Assembly: GCF_023614235.1 (NCBI RefSeq)
Contig: NZ_CP094264.1
Coordinates: 3,844,001 to 3,908,000, forward strand
Direction of reading: 5' to 3'
Source: Streptomyces sp. MRC013
Lineage (GTDB): Bacteria > Actinomycetota > Actinomycetes > Streptomycetales > Streptomycetaceae
DNA: 64,000 bases
In this document: one piece after another, positions 46,361 through 56,246 of the stretch
Numbering within the stretch: position 1 is the first letter of the stretch
How the letters are laid out: each line of letters begins with the position of its first letter
Notes under the pieces: generated by a model
What the model saw: only the letters and a program-made list of their open reading frames with translations
What the model was told of the DNA's origin: nothing
Databases searched by the model: none
Made by a program: the position numbers and the translations under genes

Positions 46361-46451
46361 CTGACACCCCGTCGGACGGATCGGCCGGGCGGGCCGGAGG
46401 GCGCCGCCGCACCGCCGGGGGAGCGGATTCCCGCGGCCCGCGCGCCGGAGC

Positions 46452-47424
46452 CTACGCGGGGGGCGGCCCGGACGTGACGGCGCGGTAGGCGATCTCCGCC
46501 AGCTTCCCCTGCCCGTCCCGGCCCGGGTGGAACACGTCCCAGTGGCTCAGCTGCGTCTCGTCGAAGGCGTACGCGAAGACGGCACCCCCGTCGTGCCGGC
46601 ACCGCTCGTCGCGGGCGCAGACGTCCCGCAGCACCTCGTTGTAGGCGACGACCCGCCCGCGCACCCGTTCGCGGCGCTCCTCCGCCGCCGGACCCAGGTC
46701 GTGGGCGTCGGCCAGCATCGACGCGCAGACGCCCAGCGACCACACCCGCCGCCCCACCGGGTGCCCCCGCCCCGTGGACCACAGCCGCCGCAGGTCCGGG
46801 ACGCTCGCCACGTACACCTGCGCCCGGGGCGCCGTCCGCCGCAGCCGGGCCATCGCCGCCTCGAACGACGCCCGGAACTCCGCGACCGGCGTCATCAGGT
46901 CGGCGGACGGCCGGCAGGCGTCGTTCGCCCCCACCATCACCGCCACCAGACCGGGCTTCTTCTCCGCCGCCCGCTCCATCTGCGCGGGCAGCTCGGCGAC
47001 GCGCGCCCCCGACCGGGCCAGGTTCCAGCTGCGGGACGCGAGCGCGGGCGCGCCCAGCAGCCGCAGGGCCAGGCTGTTCACCCGGGTGTCCGAACCGGTG
47101 GCCCACGACACCTCCGGGCAGTCCTCCAGCAACTCGCAGGCGTCGAAGCCGCGCGTGATGGAGTCGCCGACCGCGGCGACGGACGCGGGCCGGGGGTTCC
47201 AGAGGGACGCGGGGGAGGGGGCGGGCCGCGCCGGAGCGGTGCGCCGCGCCGCGCCCGCGCCGCCGCCGTCCTCGGCGGCGGCGCATCCGGACAGGGGCCG
47301 CGCCGCAGATCAGGGCCGTCGCGAGAGCGGTACCGCGGCGGGCACGGCCGGCGGCGGGAGCGGTACCGGGCCGGGGCGGGGGGCCGCCGTCCCGGCGGGT
47401 GAAGGCTTCGTGTCGAGGGACCAC
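46452..47424 (-). CDS. SGNH/GDSL hydrolase lipoprotein, one frameshift
   Basis: The catalytic part has the GDS block (VAAVGDSITRGFDACE), block III GAND (VMVGANDACRP) and a final DVFHPG with the Asp-His pair. The signal peptide is in another frame (ALATALICGAA). Removing one base of the four-G run 47294-47297 (plus strand) joins them to give a lipobox, Leu-Ser-Gly-Cys. It is therefore a membrane-anchored esterase or lipase. The start is uncertain: GTG 47424, ATG 47442 or GTG 47451. TTG 47132, the only start in the catalytic frame, would lose the GDS Ser. Confidence 0.72.
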
Positions 47425-47616
47425 GGACCGACCGTACGCCATCCCCCGCACCCCGGCGCACGGTAGCTTTTCCCCGTCGAACCAGAGGCGCCCGACCGAC
47501 CGACTCCGGTAAATTACATCACGTCACAAGCTGTCCGTTTTGCGGAGTTTCGTTCCCGGTGCTGTTTACTGAGGCCGCTGGGAGAAGGCGAACCTCGTCC
47601 CACACTGGAGGTCCCG

Positions 47617-48111
47617 GTGACGACACGTGGAGTCCTGTACGTCCACTCCGCGCCGCGCGCGCTGTGCCCGCACGTCGAATGGGCGGTCGCGGGGGTGCTC
47701 GGCACGAGGGCCCAGCTCGACTGGATCCGGCAACCGGCCTCACCGGGCACGTGGAGAGCCGAGTTCTCCTGGAGGGGCGAGCCGGACACCGCGTCGAAGC
47801 TGGCCTCCGCCCTGCGCGGCTGGCGGATGCTGCGCTTCGAGGTGACCGCCGAACCCTGCCCCGCCGCCGAGGGGGAGCGCTACAGCGCCACCCCCGACCT
47901 GGGCATCTTCCACGCGGTCATCGGCGTCCACGGCGACATCATGGTCCCCGAGGACCGGCTGCGCGCCGCCCTCGTCCGCTCCGCGCGGGGCGAGACGCGG
48001 CTGGAGGCCGAGGTCGCCGAACTCCTCGGCAAGCCCTGGGACGACGAGTTGGAGCCCTTCCGGTACGCCGGCGAGGGCGCCCCGGTCCGCTGGCTCCACC
48101 AGGTCGTCTGA
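47617..48111 (+). CDS. DUF3145 protein
   Basis: 164 residues, starting VTTRGVLYVHSAPRALCPHVEWAVAGVLG, with AEFSWRGEPDTASKLASALRGW and DDELEPFRYAGEGAPVRWLHQVV. DUF3145 is conserved across actinobacteria and is usually next to the fatty-acid synthase genes, as here. Function unknown. Convergent with fabF across a shared terminator. Confidence 0.88.
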   Translation: MTTRGVLYVHSAPRALCPHVEWAVAGVLGTRAQLDWIRQPASPGTWRAEFSWRGEPDTASKLASALRGWRMLRFEVTAEPCPAAEGERYSATPDLGIFHAVIGVHGDIMVPEDRLRAALVRSARGETRLEAEVAELLGKPWDDELEPFRYAGEGAPVRWLHQVV

Positions 48112-48166
48112 ACCCTGCGGACCCGGTCCCCGCTTCCCGGTCCCTCCGGTTCCGGCCTCCCGGCAC

Positions 48167-48202
48167 GCGAAGAGGGGCCCCGCCGCGGGGGCCCCTCTTC
48201 GC
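48167..48202. terminator. Bidirectional terminator between DUF3145 and fabF
   Basis: Perfect 14-bp inverted repeat (48167-48180 with 48189-48202) with an 8-base loop, between two convergent stop codons. Confidence 0.9.
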
Positions 48203-48215
48203 GTCGTACGGGGCG

Positions 48216-49478
48216 TCAGACCGTGCGGAAGGCGAGGACCACGTTGTGGCCGCCGAAGCCGAACGAGTTGTTGATCGCCGCGATCGTGCCCTCCGGCAGC
48301 GCCCGGGGCTCGTCGCGCACGATGTCCGCGTCGACCTCCTCGTCCAGGTCGTCGACGTTGATGGTCGGCGGGGCCGTGCGGCGGTACAGCGCCAGGACCG
48401 TCGCGACGGTCTCAATGCCGCCGGCACCGCCCAGCAGGTGGCCCGTCATCGACTTGGTCGCGGAGATCGCGACGTGGTCGAGGTCCTCGCCGAGGACGTT
48501 GCGCAGCGCCTTCACCTCGGCGACGTCGCCCTGCGGCGTCGAGGTGGCGTGCGCGTTCAGGTGGGTGACCTCCGACGGCTTGAGGTCCGTGGACTCCAGC
48601 AGGTTCCGCAGGGCGGCGGCGATGCCCCGGCCGGTGGGCTCGGGCTGCGCGATGTGGTGGCTGTCGGCGGACAGGCCCTGCCCCAGCGCCTCGCAGTAGA
48701 CGCGGGCACCGCGCGCCGCGGCGTGCTCCGCGGACTCCAGGACGACCACACCCGCGCCCTCACCCAGCACGAAGCCGTCGCGGGCCTTGTCGTACGGGCG
48801 GGAGACCGTTCCGGGTTCGCCCTCGTTCTTGGACATCGCCATCATGTTGGCGAACGCCGCGATGGGCAGCGGGTGGATGGCCGCCTCGGTGCCGCCCGCC
48901 ACGACCACGTCGGCGCGACCGGTACGGATCATCTCGACGGCGTAGCCGATCGCCTCGGCGCCCGACGCGCAAGCCGACACCGGGGTGTGCACGCCCGCCT
49001 GGGCGTTCACCTCCAGGCCGACGTTGGCGGAGGGGCTGTTCGGCATGAGCATGGGCACCGTGTGCGGCGAGACCCGCCGGGCGCCCTTCTCCTTCAGCAC
49101 GTCGTACTGGTCGAGCAGGGTGGTCACACCGCCGATGCCGGAGGCGACGACGGAACCGAGCCGCTCCGGACGGACCCCGCCGTCCTCGCCGGCGGGGCCG
49201 GAGAAACCGGCGTCGGCCCACGCCTCGCGCGCGGCGATGACCGCGAACTGCGCGGAGCGGTCCAGCTTGCGGGCCAGCGGCCGCGGCAGGACCTCCAGCG
49301 GCTCCACGGCCACCCGGGCCGCGATCTTGACGGGCAGGTCGGCGAAGGGCTCGCCTTCGAGGTGCCTGACGCCGGAACGTCCGGCCACCAGTCCCTCCCA
49401 GGTCGAGGCGGAGTCGCCACCCAGCGGTGTGGTTGCGCCGATACCGGTGACGACCACGGTGCGATTGGTCGGGCTCAC
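48216..49478 (-). CDS. fabF: Beta-ketoacyl-ACP synthase II
   Basis: 420 residues. Condenses malonyl-ACP with acyl-ACP in fatty-acid elongation. Active Cys in TPVSACASGAEAIG, His residues in NAHATSTPQGD and SMTGHLLGGAGG, and the C-terminal NNSFGFGGHN. GTG 49478 gives the standard start (SPTNRTVVVTGIGATTPLG). Last gene of the fabD-fabH-acpP-fabF set. Confidence 0.97.
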   Translation of the reverse strand: MSPTNRTVVVTGIGATTPLGGDSASTWEGLVAGRSGVRHLEGEPFADLPVKIAARVAVEPLEVLPRPLARKLDRSAQFAVIAAREAWADAGFSGPAGEDGGVRPERLGSVVASGIGGVTTLLDQYDVLKEKGARRVSPHTVPMLMPNSPSANVGLEVNAQAGVHTPVSACASGAEAIGYAVEMIRTGRADVVVAGGTEAAIHPLPIAAFANMMAMSKNEGEPGTVSRPYDKARDGFVLGEGAGVVVLESAEHAAARGARVYCEALGQGLSADSHHIAQPEPTGRGIAAALRNLLESTDLKPSEVTHLNAHATSTPQGDVAEVKALRNVLGEDLDHVAISATKSMTGHLLGGAGGIETVATVLALYRRTAPPTINVDDLDEEVDADIVRDEPRALPEGTIAAINNSFGFGGHNVVLAFRTV

Positions 49479-49544
49479 AGGAATTCTTTCTCCACGTGTA
49501 TGAGGTATGCGTGAATACGGCGCCACCGCCGGGTGGCGAACCGG

Positions 49545-49793
49545 TCAGGCCTGGTGCTTGAGGATGTACTCGGCAGCGTCGCGGACGGTCTTGAGGCCCT
49601 TGACGTCGTCGTCCGGGATCTTCACCGAGAAGCGCTCCTCGGCGGCGACGACGACCTCGACCATGGACAGGGAGTCCACGTCCAGGTCGTCCGTGAAGGA
49701 CTTGTCGAGCTCGACGTCCTCGGTGGGGATGCCGGCGATCTCGTTGACGATCTCGGCGAGACCCTCGACGATCTCTTCCAGGGTGGCGGCCAT
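49545..49793 (-). CDS. acpP: Acyl carrier protein
   Basis: 82 residues, strongly acidic. The phosphopantetheine Ser is in DDLDVDSLSMVEVV. Carries growing acyl chains for FabH and FabF. It lies between fabH and fabF. Confidence 0.97.
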   Translation of the reverse strand: MAATLEEIVEGLAEIVNEIAGIPTEDVELDKSFTDDLDVDSLSMVEVVVAAEERFSVKIPDDDVKGLKTVRDAAEYILKHQA

Positions 49794-49878
49794 GTTGGCG
49801 CTCCTTCAGTGTGTAGCTCTGTGCTTGGCAGAGGATGTGACGACGTTCCGGTCCGGTACGGAGACCGGACCGGGTTGC

Positions 49879-50880
49879 CTAGGGGAGGGTAACGACCGTC
49901 GCGGCGTAGGCGAGCCCCGCCCCGAAGCCGATGACGAGCGCGGTGTCACCGCTCTTCGCCTGCCCGGTCGCCAGGAGCCGCTCCATCGCGAGCGGGATCG
50001 AGGCGGCCGAGGTGTTGCCGGTGGTCTCCACGTCGCGGGCGACCGTGACGTGCTCCGGCAGCTTCAGCGTCTTCACCATCGAGTCGATGATCCGCATGTT
50101 GGCCTGGTGCGGGATGAAGACGTCCAGGTCGGCCGCGGTGATGCCGGCCGCGTCGAGCGCCTGCTGGGCGACCTTGGCCATCTCGAAGACGGCCCAGCGG
50201 AACACCGCCTGGCCCTCCTGCGTGATGGCGGGGAACCGCTCCACCGTGCCGTCGCGGTAGTCCGTCCACGGCACGGTCTGCTTGATGGTCTCGGACTTGT
50301 CGCCCTCGGAGCCCCAGACGGTCGGGCCGATCGCCGGTTCCCGGGACGGGCCGACCACGACCGCGCCCGCGCCGTCGCCGAACAGGAAGGCGGTGGCCCG
50401 GTCCTCCAGGTCGGTCAGGTCGCTGAGCCGTTCCACGCCGATCACGAGGACGTACTCGGCGGAGCCCTCGACGACCATGCCCTTCGCGAGCGTCAGCCCG
50501 TAGCCGAAGCCCGCGCAGCCCGCCGAGATGTCGAACGCGGCCGGCTTGCTCGGCGTGAGCCTGTCGGCGATCTCGGTGGCGACCGCGGGGGTCTGCTTGA
50601 AGTGCGAGACGGTGGAGACGATGACGCCTCCGACCTGCTCGGGGTCGATCCCGGCGTTCGCGAGGGCCTTGCCCGCCGCCTCGACCGACATCACGGTCAC
50701 CGTCTCCTCGGGCGACGCCCAGTGGCGGGTCGCGATGCCGGAGCGCGAGCGGATCCACTCGTCCGACGAGTCGATCTTCTCCAGGATCACCTCGTTCGGC
50801 ACGACCCGGCTCGGGCGGTAACCGCCGACACCCATGACGCGCGCGTACGGAGCGCCCTTGCTGGGTTTGATCTTCGCCAT
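49879..50880 (-). CDS. fabH: Beta-ketoacyl-ACP synthase III
   Basis: 333 residues. Starts fatty-acid synthesis from acyl-CoA and malonyl-ACP; in Streptomyces it uses branched starters. Catalytic Cys in DISAGCAGFGYG, His in FIPHQANMRI and Asn in ETTGNTSAASIP. Separated from fabD by 23 bases. Confidence 0.96.
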   Translation of the reverse strand: MAKIKPSKGAPYARVMGVGGYRPSRVVPNEVILEKIDSSDEWIRSRSGIATRHWASPEETVTVMSVEAAGKALANAGIDPEQVGGVIVSTVSHFKQTPAVATEIADRLTPSKPAAFDISAGCAGFGYGLTLAKGMVVEGSAEYVLVIGVERLSDLTDLEDRATAFLFGDGAGAVVVGPSREPAIGPTVWGSEGDKSETIKQTVPWTDYRDGTVERFPAITQEGQAVFRWAVFEMAKVAQQALDAAGITAADLDVFIPHQANMRIIDSMVKTLKLPEHVTVARDVETTGNTSAASIPLAMERLLATGQAKSGDTALVIGFGAGLAYAATVVTLP

Positions 50881-50903
50881 GCTCTACGGCTCCTTGCTCC
50901 GGT

Positions 50904-51833
50904 TCAGGAGACGACGCCGGCGTGCTCGGCGATGAGCGCCCGTGCCGCCTCGAGGTCGTCGGGGGTCTTGAGCGCGAGCGTCCTGACGCCGGGGAGGGCC
51001 CGCTTGGCGATACCGGTCAGCGTGCCGCCCGGGCACACCTCGACCAGCGCGGTCGCGCCCAGCCGCTGGAACGCCTCCATGCACAGGTCCCAGCGGACCG
51101 GGTTGGCCACCTGGCCCACCAGCCGGGTGACGACGTCGGCACCCGTGGCGACGGTCTGCCCGTCCTTGTTGGAGACGTAGACGACCTTCGGGTCCGCCGG
51201 GGCGAGGTCCCGTGCGGCCTCCTCCAGCCTGGCCACGGCAGGTGCCATGTGGTGCGTGTGGAACGCGCCGGCGACCTTGAGCGGTACCACGCGGCGAACG
51301 CCCTCGGGCTTGTCCTCCGCCAGCGCGGCCAGCTGCTCCATGGTGCCGGCGGCGACGATCTGGCCGGCCCCGTTGACGTTCGCCGCGGTCAGGCCGAGCC
51401 CCCGCAGGTGCTCCACGGTGACCTCGGGGTCGCCGCCGAGCAGCGCCGACATGCCGGTGCGGGTCACGGCGGCGGCCTCGGCCATCGCCAGGCCGCGGGC
51501 GCGCACCAGGCGCAGCGCCGCCGTGTCGTCGAGGACGCCCGCGAAGGAGGCGGCGGTGATCTCGCCGACGCTGTGGCCCGCGACGGCGTCCGGGACGGCC
51601 TCGCCGAGCGCGGCGGCGGAGAGCAGGCCCGCGGCCACCAGCAGGGGCTGGGCGACCGCCGTGTCGCGGATCTCCTCCGCGTCGGCCTTCGTGCCGTAGT
51701 GGGCCAGGTCCAGTCCGATGGCCTCCGACCACGCGCCGACGCGGTCGGCGGCGCCCGGAAGATCGAGCCAGGGGGTCAGGAAGCCGGGCGTCTGAGCGCC
51801 TTGGCCGGGAGCGACGAGTACGAGCACCCTCAC
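50904..51833 (-). CDS. fabD: Malonyl-CoA:ACP transacylase
   Basis: 309 residues. Moves malonyl from CoA to ACP for fatty-acid (and some polyketide) synthesis. APGQGAQTPGF at the start, nucleophile Ser in GHSVGEITAA, His in GAFHTHHM. GTG start 83 bases after the end of fasR, leaving room for the FasR-controlled promoter. Confidence 0.96.
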   Translation of the reverse strand: MRVLVLVAPGQGAQTPGFLTPWLDLPGAADRVGAWSEAIGLDLAHYGTKADAEEIRDTAVAQPLLVAAGLLSAAALGEAVPDAVAGHSVGEITAASFAGVLDDTAALRLVRARGLAMAEAAAVTRTGMSALLGGDPEVTVEHLRGLGLTAANVNGAGQIVAAGTMEQLAALAEDKPEGVRRVVPLKVAGAFHTHHMAPAVARLEEAARDLAPADPKVVYVSNKDGQTVATGADVVTRLVGQVANPVRWDLCMEAFQRLGATALVEVCPGGTLTGIAKRALPGVRTLALKTPDDLEAARALIAEHAGVVS

Positions 51834-51916
51834 ACTCTCTCTTGTGGACGGTCCTGGGCGCCCGTGAGGACTAGGACGAAGAACCGTCAGGCGAATTGTT
51901 GATCCCCCACAAAACC

Positions 51917-53118
51917 CTAGGATTGCATCTCGCTGTCGGCGAGACGCCCCAGGATGAGCGCGATACGCAGAGTGAAGGCCGACCGCACATCGGACGGTGA
52001 CCAGCCCGTGACATCAGTCACACGTCGAAGCCGGTAGCGCACGGTGTTGGGGTGCACGAACAGCATTCTGGCGGCCCCCTCAAGGCTACTCGCCTGCTCC
52101 AGGTACACGCTCAGAGTCTCCAGGAGAGCCGAGCCGGCCTCCTCCAGCGGCCTGTAGATCTCCTCCACCAACTGCTCGCGCGCGGACGGGTCCGAGGCGA
52201 TCGCGCGCTCCGGCAGCAGATCGTCCGCCAGGACCGGCCGGGGGCGTCCTGCCAGGCGGAGCACGCCTTCAGCCCGGCCGCCGCCGCCTGCGCGGACCGG
52301 GTCGCCGCCAGCAGGTCCGGCACCACCGGGCCGGCCACCACGGGACCCGCCGCGTACGGGCCGATCAGCGCCTTCGCCACGGTCAGGGGGTTGTCGCTGC
52401 CGCCCGCGATCACCACGAGGCGGTCGCCGAGCACACCGGTGAGGACCTGCAGCTTGGCGTGGCGGGCCGCGCGCCGGATCGCTTCGACGGTCAGTTCGCT
52501 GTCGCCGTCCGGGGCGGTGCCGAGGATCACGCACACGTGCTCCGGCGAGTTCCAGCCGAGGGCGGCGGCCCTGCTGACGGCACCCTCGTCGGCCTCGCCG
52601 GACAGCACCGCGTTCACCACGAGGGACTCCAGCCGCGCGTCCCACGCGCCGCGCGCCTCGGCGGCCTGCGCGTACACCTGCGCCGTCGCGAAGGCGATCT
52701 CCCGGGCGTAGACGAGCAGCGCCTCGCGGAGCACGGACTCGTCGCCGGGGGCGGCGACCTCCTCGATCGCCGACTCCATGACCTCGATGGTCGTGCGGAC
52801 CATCTCGACGGTCTGCCGCAGCGTGATCGCCCGGGTCAGCTCGCGCGGCGCCGTGCCGAACACGTCGGTGGAGATCGCCTGCGAGGCCTCCGGGTGCCGG
52901 AACCACTCGGTGAACGCGGCGATGCCGGCCTGCGCCACCAGGCCGATCCAGGACCGGTTCTCCGGGGGCATCGCCCGGTACCACGGCAGCGTCTCGTCCA
53001 TGCGGGCGATGGCGCTGGCGGCGAGCCGACCGGAGGACTGTTCGAGTCGCTTCAGGGTCGCTGCGTGCGGGTGGGCGTCGTTCACTGCGGGATCGGGCAC
53101 GGGACAAGACTGCCTCAT
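51917..53118 (-). CDS. fasR: FasR, PucR/CdaR-type activator of fatty-acid genes, one frameshift
   Basis: About 400 residues once repaired. The N-terminal regulatory part ends ...LKACSAWQDAP in one frame and the rest, RPVLADDLLPERAIA to the HTH (AARMLFVHPNTVRYRLRRVTDVTG), is in another. Adding one base to the five-G run 52240-52244 (plus strand) joins them. FasR activates fabD-fabH-acpP-fabF in S. coelicolor, and loss strongly harms growth, so a genuine frameshift is unlikely. Located directly upstream of fabD on the same strand. Confidence 0.9.
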
Positions 53119-53156
53119 CGGGACGGCGGCCGACCGGCCGGTCTACCGTTGGACCT

Positions 53157-53840
53157 GTGATGTCCGTACACAGGGCCGGGGACCGCCACCCCGGTGGCGA
53201 CCCGGACGCCGGGGTCACGACCAGGCACGCCTTCTCGTTCGGCCCCCACTACGATCCGGACAACCTCCGCTTCGGCGCGCTCGTCGCCTGCAACGAGGAG
53301 CGGCTCGCGCCGGGCGCCGGCTTCGACGAGCACCCGCACAGCCACACCGAGATCGTCACCTGGGTCGTCGAGGGCGAGCTGACGCACCGGGACTCGGCGG
53401 GGCACGCGACCCTGGTCCGCCCCGGGGACGTCCAGCACCTGAGCTCCGCGGGCGGCGTCCGGCACGTGGAGCGCAACGACGGCGCGGCGCCGCTGGTCTT
53501 CGTCCAGATGTGGCTCGCCCCGCTGGAGCCCGGCGGCGACCCGTCGTACGGGATCGTCCGCGGCCTCGCCGACACGACCCCCCACGCGGTGCCCGCCGCC
53601 GGTGCGGTGCTCCACGTACGCCGGCCGGGCGCGGGCGAACACGCCGCCGTCCCGGACGGGGACTTCGTGTACGTGCACGTGGTGCGCGGCGACGTCCGGC
53701 TGACCGGCGGCGACGGGGGGTGCGGGCTGTCGGCGGGCGACGCGGCCCGGATCACCGGCGCGCGGGGCGTACGGCTGGCCGCCGCCGCGCCCGCCGAGGT
53801 GCTGGTGTGGGAGATGACCCGGCCGGCGCGGGTCCGTTAG
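53157..53840 (+). CDS. Pirin-family cupin protein
   Basis: About 227 residues (GTG 53157 or ATG 53160). Two cupin barrels; the metal site of the first shows in FDEHPHSHTEIVTWVVEGELTHRDS and QHLSSAGGVRHVE. Pirins bind iron and some act as quercetinases or regulators. Divergent from fasR by 38 bases and overlapping the convergent serine-hydrolase gene by 4 bases. Confidence 0.88.
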   Translation: MMSVHRAGDRHPGGDPDAGVTTRHAFSFGPHYDPDNLRFGALVACNEERLAPGAGFDEHPHSHTEIVTWVVEGELTHRDSAGHATLVRPGDVQHLSSAGGVRHVERNDGAAPLVFVQMWLAPLEPGGDPSYGIVRGLADTTPHAVPAAGAVLHVRRPGAGEHAAVPDGDFVYVHVVRGDVRLTGGDGGCGLSAGDAARITGARGVRLAAAAPAEVLVWEMTRPARVR

Positions 53841-54664
53841 GCGCCCCGGCCCCGGCGCAGTTCGGCGAGCACCGCGTCGGTGAACGGCGGCCAGGCCTCG
53901 ACCGCCCAGGGGCCGAAGGCCCGGTCCGTCAGCGCCACACACGCCGCACGGGCGTCCGGGTCGACCCACAGGAACGTGCCCGACTGCCCGAAGTGCCCGA
54001 ACGTCCGCGGCGACGACGAACCGCCCGTCCAGTGCGGCGACTTGCCGTCCCGGATCTCGAAGCCCAGCCCCCAGTCGTTGGGCCGCTGGTGACCGTACCC
54101 GGGCAGGACGCCGGCCAGGCCCGGGTGGACGACCGTCATCGCCTCCAGGACCGTCCGGGGGTCCAGCAGGCGGGGCGCCTGCACCTCCGCGGCGAACCGC
54201 ACCAGGTCGTCCACCGTCGACACCCCGTCCTTCGCGGCCGAACCCTCCAGCGACGTCCCCGTCATCCCGAGCGGCTCCAGCACCGCCTGGCGCAGGTACT
54301 CCGCGAACGGGATGTCGGTGGCCTTCGCCACGTGGTCGGCCAGCACATCGAAGCCCGCGTTCGAGTAGATCCGCCGTGTGCCCGGCGCCGCCGCCACCCG
54401 GTCCTCGTCGAAGGCGAGCCCCGACGTGTGCGCGAGCAGGTGCCGCACGGTCGACCCCTCCGGACCGGCCGGCTCGTCGAGCTCCACGGCGCCCTCCTCG
54501 TAGGCGACGAGCACGGCGTAGGCCGCCAGCGGCTTCGTCACCGAGGTGAGCGGGAACCGCCGTCCCGTGGGCCCGCGGGACCCCGCGAGGGTGCCGTCCG
54601 CGCGGACCACCGCGGCGGCCGCGGCCGGCACGGGCCAGTTCTCGATCATCGCCAGGCTCTGCAT
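53837..54664 (-). CDS. Serine hydrolase of the class C beta-lactamase fold
   Basis: 275 residues. The SxxK nucleophile motif is SVTK (in FPLTSVTKPLAAYAVL), the second motif is YSN (RIYSNAGFDVLADH) and the third is the HFGQSG region. No signal peptide, so a cytoplasmic esterase or peptidase is more likely than a secreted beta-lactamase. Divergent from the MerR gene. Confidence 0.82.
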   Translation of the reverse strand: MQSLAMIENWPVPAAAAAVVRADGTLAGSRGPTGRRFPLTSVTKPLAAYAVLVAYEEGAVELDEPAGPEGSTVRHLLAHTSGLAFDEDRVAAAPGTRRIYSNAGFDVLADHVAKATDIPFAEYLRQAVLEPLGMTGTSLEGSAAKDGVSTVDDLVRFAAEVQAPRLLDPRTVLEAMTVVHPGLAGVLPGYGHQRPNDWGLGFEIRDGKSPHWTGGSSSPRTFGHFGQSGTFLWVDPDARAACVALTDRAFGPWAVEAWPPFTDAVLAELRRGRGA

Positions 54665-54694
54665 GCCGATGAGGGTACTTGCTCGTCGCGGCGC

Positions 54695-54731
54695 TTGCTT
54701 CGAGCGCGCTCGAAGGTCCTAGCGTGGGGGC
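54695..54731 (+). promoter_or_regulatory. MerR-type promoter with central palindrome
   Basis: -35 TTGCTT (54695-54700), 19-base spacer, -10 TAGCGT (54720-54725). A perfect 18-base palindrome, CTTCGAGCGCGCTCGAAG (54698-54715), fills the spacer, as in MerR-activated promoters. The ATG at 54732 is 6 bases past the -10, so the transcript is probably leaderless. Confidence 0.75.
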
Positions 54732-55202
54732 ATGACGGTGATCGAGAGCACTCCGGCGGATCCCCGGACCACCGATGCCTGCGCCGCCCCGCCACCCCGC
54801 CACCCCCGCCCCGACGGGCAGGACCACTACAGCATCAGCGAGGTCGCCGCCTGGACCGGTCTCACCGCCCACACCCTCCGCTGGTACGAACGCATCGGGT
54901 TGATGCCCCATGTCGACCGGTCCGCCACCGGCCAGCGGCGCTTCACCAACCGGGACCTGGACTGGCTCACCCTGATCGGCAAACTGCGGCTGACCGGCAT
55001 GCCCGTCGCGGCGATGGTCCGCTACGCCGAGCTGGTCCGCGCGGGCGACCGCACCTTCGACGAGCGGCGCGAACTCCTGGAGGCCGCCCGCCACGACGTC
55101 CTGGCCCGCATCACCGAGCTCCGCGAGACCCTCGCCGTACTCGACTACAAGATCGACGTCTACACGGGCGCCCGACCGGCGCCGGAAAGGGTTGCACCAT
55201 GA
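54732..55202 (+). CDS. MerR-family transcriptional regulator
   Basis: 156 residues. The DNA-binding winged helix is YSISEVAAWTGLTAHTLRWYERIGLMPHVDRSATGQRRF, followed by a coiled-coil dimer helix. It lacks the cysteines of metal-sensing members. It probably controls its own operon with the aldo/keto reductase, whose ATG overlaps its stop. Confidence 0.9.
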   Translation: MTVIESTPADPRTTDACAAPPPRHPRPDGQDHYSISEVAAWTGLTAHTLRWYERIGLMPHVDRSATGQRRFTNRDLDWLTLIGKLRLTGMPVAAMVRYAELVRAGDRTFDERRELLEAARHDVLARITELRETLAVLDYKIDVYTGARPAPERVAP

Positions 55203-56218
55203 CCTCCGAACAGACGATCCCGCAGGTACGACTCGGCGCGACGGGCCCCGTGGTCGGCGTCCAGGGCCTAGGCGCCATGGGCATGAGCGAGTTCTACGGC
55301 GACACCGACGAGGCCGCCGCCCGCGACACCCTCGAAGCCGCCCTCGAAACCGGCGTCACCCTCATCGACACCGCCGACATGTACGGGCGCGGGGCCAACG
55401 AGGAGTTCCTCGCCCCGTTCGTCGCCGCCCACCGCGACCGGATCACCCTGGCCACGAAGTTCTCCCTGGTCCGCACCGGGGACCCCTCCCACCGGGCGGT
55501 CCGCAACGACCCGGCCTACATCAAGTCCGCCGTCGAGGACAGCCTGCGTCGCCTGGGCGTCGACGTCATCGACCTCTACTACATGCACCGCCGCGACCCG
55601 GCCGTGCCGCTCGCCGAGTCCGTCGGCGCCATGGCCGACCTCGTACGGGAGGGCAAGGTCAAGCACCTGGGGCTCAGTGAGGTCACCGGACGGGAACTGC
55701 GCGAGGCCCACGCCGTCCATCCCGTCGCCGCCCTGCAGTCCGAGTGGTCGCTGTTCTCCCGCGACGTGGAGCGGAGCGCCGTCTCCACCGCCGCCGAACT
55801 GGGTGTCGCACTCGTGCCGTACTCCCCGCTCGGCCGGGGCTTCCTCGCCGGTGCCTTCGCCGACGCCTCCCAGGACCTCTCGGAGAGCGACTTCCGCCGC
55901 TCCCAGCCGCGGTTCTCCGGGGACAACGCCCGCCGCAACGCCGCCCTCCTCGAACCCGTCCGCTCCATCGCCGCCGCCCACGGCGCCACCCTCGCCCAGA
56001 TCGCCCTGGCCTGGGTACAGCAGCGTGCGGCCGTGCACGGCCTGCCCGTCGTCCCCATCCCCGGCACCCGCAGGCGCAGCCGCCTCCTGGAGAACGCCGC
56101 CGCCGTCCGCATCGTCCTCACCGACTCCGAACTCGACCTCCTCGAACCCATCGCCGCCCAGGTGGCCGGCCGCCGCTACTCCGACATGTCCCTCACCTCC
56201 ACCGCCCGCGAGGAGTGA
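55199..56218 (+). CDS. Aldo/keto reductase
   Basis: 339-residue TIM-barrel NADPH reductase. Catalytic residues: Asp in LIDTADMYG, Tyr in ADMYGRG, Lys in LATKFSL, His in YYMHRRDP. It starts in ATGA overlap with merR. Reduces aldehydes or ketones; in such operons it likely detoxifies a carbonyl compound. Confidence 0.92.
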   Translation: MTSEQTIPQVRLGATGPVVGVQGLGAMGMSEFYGDTDEAAARDTLEAALETGVTLIDTADMYGRGANEEFLAPFVAAHRDRITLATKFSLVRTGDPSHRAVRNDPAYIKSAVEDSLRRLGVDVIDLYYMHRRDPAVPLAESVGAMADLVREGKVKHLGLSEVTGRELREAHAVHPVAALQSEWSLFSRDVERSAVSTAAELGVALVPYSPLGRGFLAGAFADASQDLSESDFRRSQPRFSGDNARRNAALLEPVRSIAAAHGATLAQIALAWVQQRAAVHGLPVVPIPGTRRRSRLLENAAAVRIVLTDSELDLLEPIAAQVAGRRYSDMSLTSTAREE

Positions 56219-56246
56219 CCCGCCCGCGCCCACCGCCCCGGGGCCC

